Assembly: GCF_014218805.1 (NCBI RefSeq)
Contig: NZ_JACJUV010000001.1
Span: forward strand, 2,678,501-2,742,500
From: Teredinibacter franksiae
GTDB taxonomy: Bacteria > Pseudomonadota > Gammaproteobacteria > Pseudomonadales > Cellvibrionaceae
Direction of reading: 5' to 3'
DNA: 64,000 bases
In this document: one piece after another, positions 17,360 through 25,471 of the stretch
Numbering within the stretch: position 1 is the first letter of the stretch
Layout: each line of letters opens with the position of its first letter
Position numbers and translations under genes: made by a program
The notes under the pieces: generated by a model
Databases searched by the model: none
Told to the model about the DNA's origin: nothing
Seen by the model: only the letters and a program-made list of their open reading frames with translations

Positions 17360-17803
17360 ATGAATATTATTAAAATAGCGCTAGTTACTTTGCTTATGAG
17401 TTCGATGAGTGTCTTTGCCGACGACTGTACATGGAACCTAACCGGTCTTAATGGCGGAGGCAGCAGCGGTACACTAGATGTACAATATTCCTGTGTAATC
17501 GACGGTGAAACTGCCGCTGTTAAACAAGTGACAGCAAAGGCGGTTGGTTCGACTACTTGTCAAATCTCTTTAAGTACTGGTTTTCGAAATACAGGTTCCT
17601 GTACCTCACCAGCTATAAGCGAGATAGTACCTAATGCTTGCGGCGGAACTCGCCCATCGGGTTACATCTTTGGATCAACTACAAATGGTTCATCTATACC
17701 TGGTATGATGACTTCAGGTGTTCCAACGTGTTCTTCTTGTTCCGGTCGTGTGAATGGCGTAATGCAGGGCAGTACTTTGGTGTATCAGGGCATTTGCAAC
17801 TAG
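17360..17803 (+). CDS. Small secreted cysteine-rich protein
   Basis: A 147-residue exported protein with a clear signal peptide (residues 1-20, ending SVFA) and eight cysteines in the mature part, enough for four disulphides. The mature chain is rich in Ser, Thr and Gly, and has a PTCSSCSGRVNG segment near 120. No family recognised. It has a ribosome site (AAGGATAA) and its own strong terminator, so it is a single-gene transcript. A secreted adhesive or binding role is only a guess. Confidence 0.8.
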   Translation: MNIIKIALVTLLMSSMSVFADDCTWNLTGLNGGGSSGTLDVQYSCVIDGETAAVKQVTAKAVGSTTCQISLSTGFRNTGSCTSPAISEIVPNACGGTRPSGYIFGSTTNGSSIPGMMTSGVPTCSSCSGRVNGVMQGSTLVYQGICN

Positions 17804-17821
17804 GTTCTGATAGCTGTTTTT

Positions 17822-17854
17822 AAAAAACCGCCGGATATCGGCGGTTTTTTTTGT
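17822..17854 (+). terminator. Rho-independent terminator
   Basis: AAAAACCGCC pairs with GGCGGTTTTT around a seven-base loop and is followed by more Ts. It ends the cysteine-rich secreted gene and, being A/T-flanked on both sides, could also stop the convergent outer-membrane protein gene. Confidence 0.9.
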
Positions 17855-17876
17855 CCAAGCGGGTGACTTGGCTTGT

Positions 17877-19073
17877 TCAAAAATATCGTCGAATTTCGAG
17901 CTGTACATAATCCTCTTGATCAAAAGCGTAGCTGGGTGCTAGAGGGTTATCCGCAGCAAAGAACCGTGCCTCGGCCTCTATGCGCCAATCGTCAGTAATT
18001 CTTCGGCCTAGTTCAAATGAAAAAAACTGTGTATCGTAATCAAAGTCGTGGCTGGCAATAGTAAGAAATTCAGAACCGTCTATATCGTTAAGGGCCCAGC
18101 GCATACCGATTGCCAGATCGTTTTGTGAGAGGGTTTGTCTCGCACCAACACGATCATCAAACTGATATTCACCGATTAGGCCTAAGTCGGCGTTTGTTTG
18201 AAATACGCTAAAAAAAGTGTACTCCAAACCGGCAACGGCTGCTGAGTTCCGCCCGTAGTCTTCTTCCTCGACGCTAATGGCTTCTAGCTTCCATAACCAG
18301 GCGTCTACGGTTGCCTGCAGGGCAAGTCCGGTTTGATCAATTTGGCTGTAATAGGGCTGTAGTTCCAGTTGCCCGGTTTCCATCGTTGGGAAAAAAATGG
18401 GCGTGCGGTTTGTCCCTGAAAAATGGGAAATATTAACATCCCAAACGTTGAAATAGTGGCTCCAGTTCAGCGCGAAATCCACATGCCGGTCGCCATCGCT
18501 GGATTGGTACCTAGTGTTATCGGATATGGCGATAGGAAGCCGTAATCTAGCGTTCTCGCTGGGAAATGTTTGTTCGCGGAAATGCGGCATCAGGAAGAAT
18601 TCAATTAGTCCGTACGTCTGTTGAGAAACCAATTGCAGCATTCCCTGCCCCAGTTTGTCTTCACCGTCGATATTTTCTACCACGTCGGTCTGGTTAATAA
18701 TATCGACCAAATGAACGGATTCGGTCACACCCCAGTAAATTTTACGCAGGCCGAAGTAAACTTCGAACTGATCAAAACCCCTCCACCAATAAGCCTCGCG
18801 TAAGTCCGTGTGAGTGCGGTTGTCGTCGACACTGTCGTAACGGGTAAAAGCAGTAAAGGCCAATCGCTGGTCGTTACTAGCGAAGTCGTGGAAGTATTCC
18901 AGTTCCGCCGACAGTGAGGCACTAGGGTCTTCCTGAGTGTCGAATGGAGCGTCTTCAAAAAAATAGCGCCCTTCTGCGCCAATATAACCTTTGAATTCGC
19001 CTGCCATACCAAGTGTAGAAAAAAAAGGCAGTGCCAGTAAACTGGCGACTGCCCAATAGGTGGAATTGGGCAT
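17877..19073 (-). CDS. Outer-membrane beta-barrel protein of an RND/LolA-like system
   Basis: A 398-residue protein with a signal peptide (residues 1-24, ending GMAG) and alternating aromatic beta strands throughout. The chain ends in RRYF, the terminal aromatic typical of outer-membrane barrels. It resembles the DUF1302-like or alginate-porin-like proteins often encoded beside MMPL exporters and LolA-like proteins; exact family is uncertain. It is 18 bases after the LolA-like gene on the same strand, so it is probably the outer-membrane part of a three-component envelope system. Confidence 0.78.
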   Translation of the reverse strand: MPNSTYWAVASLLALPFFSTLGMAGEFKGYIGAEGRYFFEDAPFDTQEDPSASLSAELEYFHDFASNDQRLAFTAFTRYDSVDDNRTHTDLREAYWWRGFDQFEVYFGLRKIYWGVTESVHLVDIINQTDVVENIDGEDKLGQGMLQLVSQQTYGLIEFFLMPHFREQTFPSENARLRLPIAISDNTRYQSSDGDRHVDFALNWSHYFNVWDVNISHFSGTNRTPIFFPTMETGQLELQPYYSQIDQTGLALQATVDAWLWKLEAISVEEEDYGRNSAAVAGLEYTFFSVFQTNADLGLIGEYQFDDRVGARQTLSQNDLAIGMRWALNDIDGSEFLTIASHDFDYDTQFFSFELGRRITDDWRIEAEARFFAADNPLAPSYAFDQEDYVQLEIRRYF

Positions 19074-19091
19074 TGTGCTAAAAATCCTTGA

Positions 19092-19889
19092 TTACTTGAT
19101 ACGCGAAAGACTGTTTTTGTTGAAATCTTTGTCGGTAAAACCGTTACCGAACTTCCAGTTTTCCATGGTTAATACCGTACTTTTGCCGGTTTGATGATTA
19201 CGCATCGACCATGTGTGCGCACGCCAGTATTTACCGAGGTACTGGCTGTAGTTTGATAGCACTAAGGTTTTCTTTAAGCGCTCACCGCGATCATAGAAAT
19301 CTATTTTAAGTGGGATATAGCGCTCTGTATCAATATAGACCTCGAGCTTTGAGTAGCCCGATTTAGGGTCTACGGGGTCGCTTTCATTGACGAATACAGG
19401 CTTGCCTTCATAGGTGTCGTCTCGCAAAAACCGGTAGCTGTACTTCTCAACCTCCTGTGAGGCAATATCTTCAAACGCAAATTCGCTGTTCATGAAAGCC
19501 CCGGCTTTGTTACTAGAGGAAATCTTCTTAATACGTTTAAGCGCAGGTAAGAATAGCCACTGGTCGTCTGGCCCTGTTTTGTGGGTATAACTCAAAAATG
19601 CGGTACCCTTAACATCACCAGGGTTGTCGAAAATAATGATAGATTTATCGCCATCGCCGAGAACTTCCATGGTGCGATTGCGCATCTTACGGCTGCGCTC
19701 GTTGCCGTGTTGGTCTTTCAGCGACATGGTGATTTCGGATATTGAATCGCCAAAGCCAATATCTCGGGTATCAACTTCCTTGGCGATCTTTAAACCAGTT
19801 TCCTCGGGCGTGTTTGCAAAAGTTGCGTGTGCAAACAGCAAGCTGGTGGTATACGTGAGCGCAAGGGCGAGGGGTTTGAGAGTGGTCAT
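19092..19889 (-). CDS. Outer-membrane lipoprotein-sorting-like (LolA-like) protein
   Basis: A 265-residue periplasmic protein with a signal peptide (ending FAHATFA near residue 25) and the LolA-like fold of the 'outer membrane lipoprotein-sorting protein' family. Signature phrases are MRNRTMEVLGDGDKSIIIFDNPGD (in two parts), GTAFLSYTHK, DDQWLFLPALKRIKKIS and FMNSEFAFEDI. Length is usual. Its start overlaps the end of the RND gene by four bases. It probably carries a lipid or lipid-like cargo across the periplasm from that exporter. Confidence 0.9.
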   Translation of the reverse strand: MTTLKPLALALTYTTSLLFAHATFANTPEETGLKIAKEVDTRDIGFGDSISEITMSLKDQHGNERSRKMRNRTMEVLGDGDKSIIIFDNPGDVKGTAFLSYTHKTGPDDQWLFLPALKRIKKISSSNKAGAFMNSEFAFEDIASQEVEKYSYRFLRDDTYEGKPVFVNESDPVDPKSGYSKLEVYIDTERYIPLKIDFYDRGERLKKTLVLSNYSQYLGKYWRAHTWSMRNHQTGKSTVLTMENWKFGNGFTDKDFNKNSLSRIK

Positions 19890-22273
19890 GCAACAATCTC
19901 CGGCTGAGGTTTAAATTCCATTTGAGGGTCTTTAGATTTAATAATGTCTTTAGCGGGTGTAATGCTTTCTGTTGCGGGCTGCTTGTCTAGTTTAAGCAGC
20001 AGAACGGGGAGCAACAGAAAATCCAGTATTAGCGCCAAGGTAATCGCAATAGCCGTAAGAATGGCCATGCCCGAATTCATGCCAAAGCTAGATTGTGCGA
20101 GTACGCTAAAGCCGGCAACCAGAATAATACTGGTAACGACAATGGCCACGCCAACCGTAGAGAAAGCATACCGAATGGCATCCTCCGTACTTAGCCCCTC
20201 GTCGCGCCGAGCACGCAGATATTTACTGAGAAAGTGTACGGAGTCATCCACAACAATTCCCAGCGCCATACCCGACACCATGGATACGGCCACATTTACT
20301 TCACCCACAAGAATGCCCCAAAGACCAAAAGCAGCCGCTAAGGGTAATAGGTTTGGAATAAGGCTTATTAAACCAATACGCACACTTTTGAGCGCAAACG
20401 TAATAATAAGCGAAATAACCAGTATGGCGACGAAGGTGCCGGCGAGCATACTTTTCATATTGGTTTCGGAGATATAGGCGAACATAACCGATGGGCCAAC
20501 GCCGTAGGAGTCTAACTGAGCATTTTCCGATAACCAATTACGTCCGCGCTGGGCGACGTCGGCAATTTTACTGGAGGGCATGTCGTGAAGGGTGACGATA
20601 ACCTGAGTGGCGCTTTTGCCAATGTCCATTTGGTTGTTAAGATCCAGGCCTTCTGGTAACGACAATTCATACAGCAACAAATATTGTGCCGCTAATGATT
20701 TATCTTTTGGCAGCGAGTAGTAAGAGGGGTCATCATCGTGCATGTTTTTGTTAATACGCTTGAAGGTATCAGTAAAACTATTAACGTGCGTAACTTCGGG
20801 TTGTGAGCGATACCAATTTACGAAACTATCGACTTTTGCCAAAAATTCTGGGTCGCTTATGCCGTAATCTGCGCCGGCAGACAGCGAAAATTGCACTTGA
20901 TAAATACCGGTTAAATTATCGTTGATGTAATCGGTGTCGGTTCTAAACTCTACAGACTCATCAAAATACTTTACAAAATTATCATCAAAAGTATTGAGCG
21001 GAATGGCAGCGGCGAGCGCGATGCCCCCAAGCGCACTTACGATGAATATTGGCTTACGCTTGGCGAGCACAAATTCACCCAGCGCTTCCATCCATGTGCC
21101 AAAGCGTGTTTGGCTTGCATTCGCTTTTACAGGAATTATTGCCATCATTGCCGGTAACAACGTTACTGAAAGCGCAAAAGCGATCATCACACCGATAGCG
21201 GTCATATTACCTAAGTCGTGGAACGGTGGGGCATCGCTGAAGTTCATCGACAAAAAACCGACGGCGGTGGTAATCGAGGTGAGCAATATAGGAGAAAAAT
21301 TTATTTTCATACTATGGCGAATAGCGTCGTGCCGGTTCATGCCCTTACGCATACCAGCGAACATCGACACCAGAAAGTGTATAGAGTCGGCTACCGCCAG
21401 GGTCATGATAATGGTAGTGGCCGAAGAAGACGGAGGGGTAATTTTAATACCCGCAAAACCCGCTGCGCCCATTGCACCGAGCATTGAAAAAAATATGACC
21501 AATACGGTTGTTAAGGTGGCCCCGACAGAGCGCACTAGTGCAAATGTAATTAGTATGATAACCAGATACATCGCAGGAATTAGTGTTGCCATGTCGTTCA
21601 TGCTCGACTCGAAAAAAGCATTAGAGAGCATAACAACGCCGGAAAGGTGCACAGTAACCGGGTACTTAGCTTCTATCTTGTCCTTTAGCGCACGGGCAAC
21701 CGTTACAGCCTGAGGGTTTTCGTCCATAGACAGCTGAGGCATCTGAAAGGTTACATTTACCGCTGTAACACTGGCGTCCTGGTTTAGCAGTTGACCCACG
21801 ATAAAAGGCTCAGACTGGGCGATGGCTTTGGCGTGTGCTAGTTGTGCGGGGCCGTACTCTGCTCCGTTGACTACTAGGTCTTCCACGATAAGTTCGTCGC
21901 CATCCGCGTGGGAATATTGGAAGTTAGAAATGGAGTCTACGCGCAGCGCAAACGGCATTAGCCAGGCTTCACGTGTGACCTCCTCAACCGCCGCTAGGGT
22001 TTTGGGGCTGAACACCTCGCCGTTATTGGGGGTGAGGGTGAAGAGAATGTTGTCGTTTTTGGTATAGGTACGCTGTTGTTCGTCGAACGCCTGGAGATGC
22101 GGATTATCTTCAGAGAAGAACACGCGGTAGTCGTTGTCGAAACCGAGAAAGCGCATGCCGCTGGCGAGCACTAGGCTAATAATTACCGCCGAGAGTACTA
22201 TCCACCAGCGTTGGCGAATTATAAGGTCGGCAAAGCGACCGATACGTTTGTCGAAAGCATGAGACTGAACCAT
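19886..22273 (-). CDS. RND/MMPL family exporter
   Basis: A 795-residue inner-membrane transporter with two homologous halves, each having one helix, a large periplasmic domain and five more helices. The helix-4 proton-relay phrases are LAVADSIHFLVSMF in the first half and GIVVDDSVHFLSKYL in the second, as in MMPL/HpnN-type lipid exporters rather than AcrB-type drug pumps. A strong AGGAGG lies ahead of the ATG. First gene of the exporter, LolA-like, barrel operon. Expression is probably controlled by the adjacent TetR through the operator at 22339-22360. The substrate is unknown. Confidence 0.93.
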   Translation of the reverse strand: MVQSHAFDKRIGRFADLIIRQRWWIVLSAVIISLVLASGMRFLGFDNDYRVFFSEDNPHLQAFDEQQRTYTKNDNILFTLTPNNGEVFSPKTLAAVEEVTREAWLMPFALRVDSISNFQYSHADGDELIVEDLVVNGAEYGPAQLAHAKAIAQSEPFIVGQLLNQDASVTAVNVTFQMPQLSMDENPQAVTVARALKDKIEAKYPVTVHLSGVVMLSNAFFESSMNDMATLIPAMYLVIILITFALVRSVGATLTTVLVIFFSMLGAMGAAGFAGIKITPPSSSATTIIMTLAVADSIHFLVSMFAGMRKGMNRHDAIRHSMKINFSPILLTSITTAVGFLSMNFSDAPPFHDLGNMTAIGVMIAFALSVTLLPAMMAIIPVKANASQTRFGTWMEALGEFVLAKRKPIFIVSALGGIALAAAIPLNTFDDNFVKYFDESVEFRTDTDYINDNLTGIYQVQFSLSAGADYGISDPEFLAKVDSFVNWYRSQPEVTHVNSFTDTFKRINKNMHDDDPSYYSLPKDKSLAAQYLLLYELSLPEGLDLNNQMDIGKSATQVIVTLHDMPSSKIADVAQRGRNWLSENAQLDSYGVGPSVMFAYISETNMKSMLAGTFVAILVISLIITFALKSVRIGLISLIPNLLPLAAAFGLWGILVGEVNVAVSMVSGMALGIVVDDSVHFLSKYLRARRDEGLSTEDAIRYAFSTVGVAIVVTSIILVAGFSVLAQSSFGMNSGMAILTAIAITLALILDFLLLPVLLLKLDKQPATESITPAKDIIKSKDPQMEFKPQPEIVA

Positions 22274-22338
22274 TTGTCTTTTCCTCCTGGAGCGATGAAT
22301 GGAGTCGTAGATTTGATGTGAATCAACGGCGGGAAACG

Positions 22339-22360
22339 ATACCGACCGACCGGTCGGTAT
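22339..22360. promoter_or_regulatory. TetR-type operator upstream of the RND operon
   Basis: A perfect inverted repeat of ten-base arms, ATACCGACCG and CGGTCGGTAT, around two bases. It lies 66 bases before the RND start and behind the TetR gene. A close relative of this site is found before tetR itself at 23053-23074, supporting it as the regulator's binding site. Confidence 0.8.
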
Positions 22361-22401
22361 AAGGTGAAATTTTCTTCACCTTGGCAATATTGGCGTGTGG
22401 G

Positions 22402-23016
22402 TTACGTTTTGGGCGTGTGACCTTTCAGCGAGAGAATATAATTTGCTAGGCATAAAACGCCAGACCGAAAAGAATCCATATCGCCAGAGTGCTGACCCTG
22501 CAGCGTGAGCCCTTGAATACTGGCAACGATAAATGCAGAGGCGGCCCGCGTGTCTGTATCAGCTGCTACCAGTTCCCGTTCCTTAGCCTTACTGAACGCT
22601 TCGCAGAATTGCTCGCGAAGCGTATTAAAGGCTGCCTGAGCTCTATCACGAATTCCGTCGTCAGACTGGCCTAGCTCCGTAGCCATCTTGTTCATGGGGC
22701 AGCCAACGGCCAATTGTTCGTCTGTCATCGAGGTAGCAAAGAAAGTCATCAGCTCGTACAGCCCTTGAATCGGGTCTTGCATAGAGAGTGGGCCTTGCCA
22801 TTTACCGAAAAAATACGGCACCAGAATTTCGTCAAACACCGCATAGCCTAAGGCTTGCTTGCTGGCGAAATGATGATAAAGCCCACCCTTGGAAACCCCC
22901 GCACGGGCAAGAATATCCGATAAGCTAGCACCTTCGTAGCCGCGGGCTCTAAACTCTTCGGCTGCCACTTCTAGCAGATGCGCGCGCGTGGCTTCGGGGT
23001 CTCTGAGTGCATTCAT
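22402..23016 (-). CDS. TetR/AcrR family repressor
   Basis: A 204-residue regulator. The N-terminal helix-turn-helix is clear: LLEVAAEEFRARGYEGASL, then SDILARAGVSKGGLYHHFASK, residues about 15-55. The C-terminal ligand domain resembles TetR_C proteins of the YxaF/LmrA type. It lies upstream of, and on the same strand as, the RND operon. The two inverted repeats flanking the gene predict repression of both itself and the exporter, relieved by a ligand that may be the exporter's substrate. Confidence 0.93.
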   Translation of the reverse strand: MNALRDPEATRAHLLEVAAEEFRARGYEGASLSDILARAGVSKGGLYHHFASKQALGYAVFDEILVPYFFGKWQGPLSMQDPIQGLYELMTFFATSMTDEQLAVGCPMNKMATELGQSDDGIRDRAQAAFNTLREQFCEAFSKAKERELVAADTDTRAASAFIVASIQGLTLQGQHSGDMDSFRSGVLCLANYILSLKGHTPKT

Positions 23017-23052
23017 GGGTACAGCGCTACAACAAATAGTGGGAAATTGAGT

Positions 23053-23074
23053 ATACCGACCGAGCGGTCGCTAA
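23053..23074. promoter_or_regulatory. Second TetR-type operator, ahead of tetR
   Basis: ATACCGACCG, two bases, then CGGTCGCTAA. It differs from the 22339-22360 site at two positions of the right arm. It is 36 bases before the tetR start, where an autoregulatory operator is expected. Confidence 0.72.
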
Positions 23075-23240
23075 GTAAACAGCAGCTGTCGGGGCAAGTA
23101 ATTGAGTGATGGCAGCCATAGCAGGTCTAATTCGTTTATCCTTTAAGGCTTGTTCTACTGGTTTCTGTCGAGTTAATGTTTAAGTCTGTGGCCAGCGGTG
23201 CCCGTGTTTAGCAAGTGCAACCCAATAGGAACCGGGTGTT

Positions 23241-23615
23241 ATGAAACGACTACTAGCGATTGTGTTATGTGTGTGTACCATGGGTACGCAGGCTGAAATA
23301 CTGAAATGGGTTGACGAGAAGGGTCGGGTTCACTATGGCGACAAAGTGCCGGAAAAGTATAAAGAGAAAAGTGAAACGGTCGAAACCGACACCAACGTAG
23401 TCGATAACGACAACCGTGATAAGAACAAAAAAGCCTTCAAAAATATAGAACGGCAGAACGCAGATCGAAGTTCTAGCGCTCAACAAAATTCCGCTTACCG
23501 CCCACCTTCAAATACGCCAAAACCTACAACCAAAAAAGTAAACCGTTGGGATTGCTCCTCCATGCCGTCCAAAGCGGCAGAAATAAACTGCAAGAAAAGA
23601 AAGGGGCAGTTTTAA
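23241..23615 (+). CDS. DUF4124 domain protein
   Basis: A 124-residue exported protein with a signal peptide (residues 1-18, ending TQA) followed by the DUF4124 signature ILKWVDEKGRVHYGDKVPE. The central part is a charged, low-complexity stretch (DNDNRDKNKKAFKNIERQN), and the C-terminus holds a Cys pair (WDCSSMP, INCKKRK). Such proteins are common and of unknown function in the gammaproteobacterial envelope. The stop codon at 23613-23615 touches the beginning of a RAYT-associated repeat, so the element inserted just at the gene's end. Confidence 0.88.
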   Translation: MKRLLAIVLCVCTMGTQAEILKWVDEKGRVHYGDKVPEKYKEKSETVETDTNVVDNDNRDKNKKAFKNIERQNADRSSSAQQNSAYRPPSNTPKPTTKKVNRWDCSSMPSKAAEINCKKRKGQF

Positions 23616-23783
23616 TAATCGGGGTCAGATCCACATTAATTTAAGCCTTAATTAGGCGTTCACCCCTTTAGGGGGGAAGGCTAGGGATTAACTTTAATTT
23701 TATAAGTTGTTATGGGTGAATTTTTTAAGAATTTTTCAAGGAGGAAAGATGGCGAGACTGAAGAGGTTGTGTCCGCCGGGGCT
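23614..23783 (+). repeat. RAYT 5'-end repeat, copy 1 (truncated)
   Basis: About 170 bases nearly identical to 24594-24778, including the end motif GGGGTCAGATCCACATTAA, the AAGGAGGAAAG ribosome site and the first eleven codons of the transposase (MARLKRLCPPG from 23750). After that codon the sequence switches to RHS-like sequence. Copy 2 has an extra 16-base duplication near its left end. The 5' end of the RAYT unit has therefore been duplicated or recombined here. Confidence 0.88.
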
Positions 23784-23786
23784 AGT

Positions 23787-24457
23787 TGGGCGAATCCGTT
23801 GCGGTTTCCTGGTCAGTATTTTGATGAGGAGACGGGGACGAGTTATAACTATTTTCGGGATTATGATGCGAACTTGGGGAGGTATGTGCAGAGTAATCCT
23901 ATTGGCTTGTGGGGAGGGGGAATACCTATTCTTACGTATTAAATAATCCAGTGAAGTATATGGACCCAGAGGGATTGGAAGTCTACTTTGTGTGCAGACC
24001 TCTACAGGGGTTGAATGGGTTGTTAGGTGCCGCTGGAGGCCGGTATTGTGCTGTAATTATTGAGGACCCTGATAGTGAAGTATTTTGTGAGTCGGATAGG
24101 CAATACAGCGTCGAGTTCGGTGGGCGATCTCCGCTTCAACAAGGTTCTTGGGGGAACGATGTCTATGACGTTGACAGGGATGCTTTTACTTTTCCGGGAA
24201 ATAACGATTTTGTTGCCGAAATTCAACCGCCTCCAGGAATTTCGAGTGATGAATTTGATCAGATTGTAAGAGATGTGGGGGATAACTATACTCAAAGGCC
24301 TTATGATCCGGTACTCGGTCCTAATTCAAATACCGCAGCCGATAATATTAATGAGCAAGCACAAGGCGTTGTTCCCAATGTTAGAGGTGCAGTTGCGCAA
24401 GATTATGGTGAACCTTGCGGTGCTGGCTGTTGGAGGGGTGATATTGTGCTTGAATAG
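23787..24457 (+). pseudogene. Orphan RHS core tip with variable C-terminal domain, frameshifted
   Basis: The frame ending at 23942 reads NPLRFPGQYFDEETG, YNYFRDYD, LGRYVQSNPIGLWGG, the end of an RHS-repeat core. A run of Gs at 23911-23920 breaks it; from 23921 a different frame continues NTYSYVLNNPVKYMDPEGLEV and a 160-residue variable tip. One missing base (or two extra) explains the shift. The tip ends in a GPNSNTAADNINEQ segment reminiscent of peptidase- or amidase-like RHS toxins, but this is uncertain. No upstream RHS shell exists, so it is a displaced or cassette-like tip, and no immunity gene is visible after it. Confidence 0.8.
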
Positions 24458-24593
24458 CTTGGCCCCTTAATTGTGCCGTGGGTCATTCGTTGGTGAAGCT
24501 GTCCCGGCAGCGTGAAGATAGAGCGTTTTACTGACAAAATTGGATTCCGGTCAGGCTATTTTAAAAATATTTGGAGCACAATATGGGGGTAGG

Positions 24594-24778
24594 AATAATT
24601 GGGGTCAGATCCACATTAAATTAGATCCACATTAATTTAAGAGTTAATTAGGCGCTCACCCCTTTAGGGGGAAAGGCTAGGGATTAATGCTAATTTTATA
24701 AGTTGTTATGGATGAATTTTTTAAGCATTTTTCAAGGAGGAAAGATGGCGAGATTGAAGAGGTTGTGTCCGCCGGGTA
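24594..24778 (+). repeat. RAYT 5'-end repeat, copy 2
   Basis: Direct repeat of 23614-23783. The segment AGATCCACATTAA is itself doubled at 24607-24636. Here it is continuous with a full transposase gene. Confidence 0.88.
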
Positions 24779-25431
24779 TTGCGCAGCATGTGATTCAGCG
24801 CGGGAATAACCGGCAGCTTTGTTTTGGCTGCGATGAAGACACTGTTTTTTACATTCATTGGTTAAAAGAATACGCCAAGCAGTTTAATGTGCAGGTGCAT
24901 GCTTGGGTTTTGATGACAAATCATGTGCATTTATTGGCTACGCCAATGGAGAAGGATGGTTTGTCGAAGTTGATGCAGTTTTTAGGGCGTCGTTATGTGC
25001 AATATTTTAATCGTTCGTATCGGCGAACGGGCACGTTATGGGAAGGACGGTTTAAGTCTTGCTTGGTGCAGTCTGAAGAATATTTGTTGCAGTGCTACCG
25101 TTATATTGAGTTAAACCCAGTGCGGGCCAAAATGGTGGCCGACCCCGCAGAGTACAAGTGGTCCAGTTATCGTGCGAATGCGCTGGGAATAAAAACGGAT
25201 TTATGCACACCGCACCCACAATATTTGGCCTTGGGGGAAACGGAATTTCTTCGTATGGCGGCGTACCGACAACTATTTTGTGGGCAATTGGATAGAAAAT
25301 TAATTGAAGAAATTCGCGTTACGGTGAATAAAGGCATGGCGTTGGGGAATGCGCGTTTTAAACAGGAGTTAGAGGCTTTATTTTCGCGCAGAGTACAGCC
25401 GGGTAAGCCAGGCCGACCAGCCGGTTTTTAG
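24745..25431 (+). CDS. REP-associated tyrosine transposase (Y1 family)
   Basis: A 228-residue HUH single-strand transposase of the RAYT branch of the IS200/IS605 superfamily. It starts MARLKRLCPPGIAQHVIQRGNN. The metal-binding HUH is MTNHVHLLATP near residue 57-67, and the nucleophile-region helix follows (LSKLMQFLGRRYVQYFNR). GTLWEGRFKS and YIELNPVRAKMV are family hallmarks. I start at the ATG at 24745, where AAGGAGG lies just upstream; a TTG-type extension is unlikely. RAYTs are thought to mobilise short palindromic repeats and are usually single-copy. Confidence 0.93.
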   Translation: MARLKRLCPPGIAQHVIQRGNNRQLCFGCDEDTVFYIHWLKEYAKQFNVQVHAWVLMTNHVHLLATPMEKDGLSKLMQFLGRRYVQYFNRSYRRTGTLWEGRFKSCLVQSEEYLLQCYRYIELNPVRAKMVADPAEYKWSSYRANALGIKTDLCTPHPQYLALGETEFLRMAAYRQLFCGQLDRKLIEEIRVTVNKGMALGNARFKQELEALFSRRVQPGKPGRPAGF

Positions 25432-25471
25432 CCTATTCAGGGTTTGTGGTGAAACTAGATAAGGGAAGGGA

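Noticed and set aside
20934..21713. Plus-strand open frame of 259 codons
   Set aside because: It is antisense to the RND exporter and is low-complexity in Ala, Ile and Thr, a mirror of the transporter's codon use.
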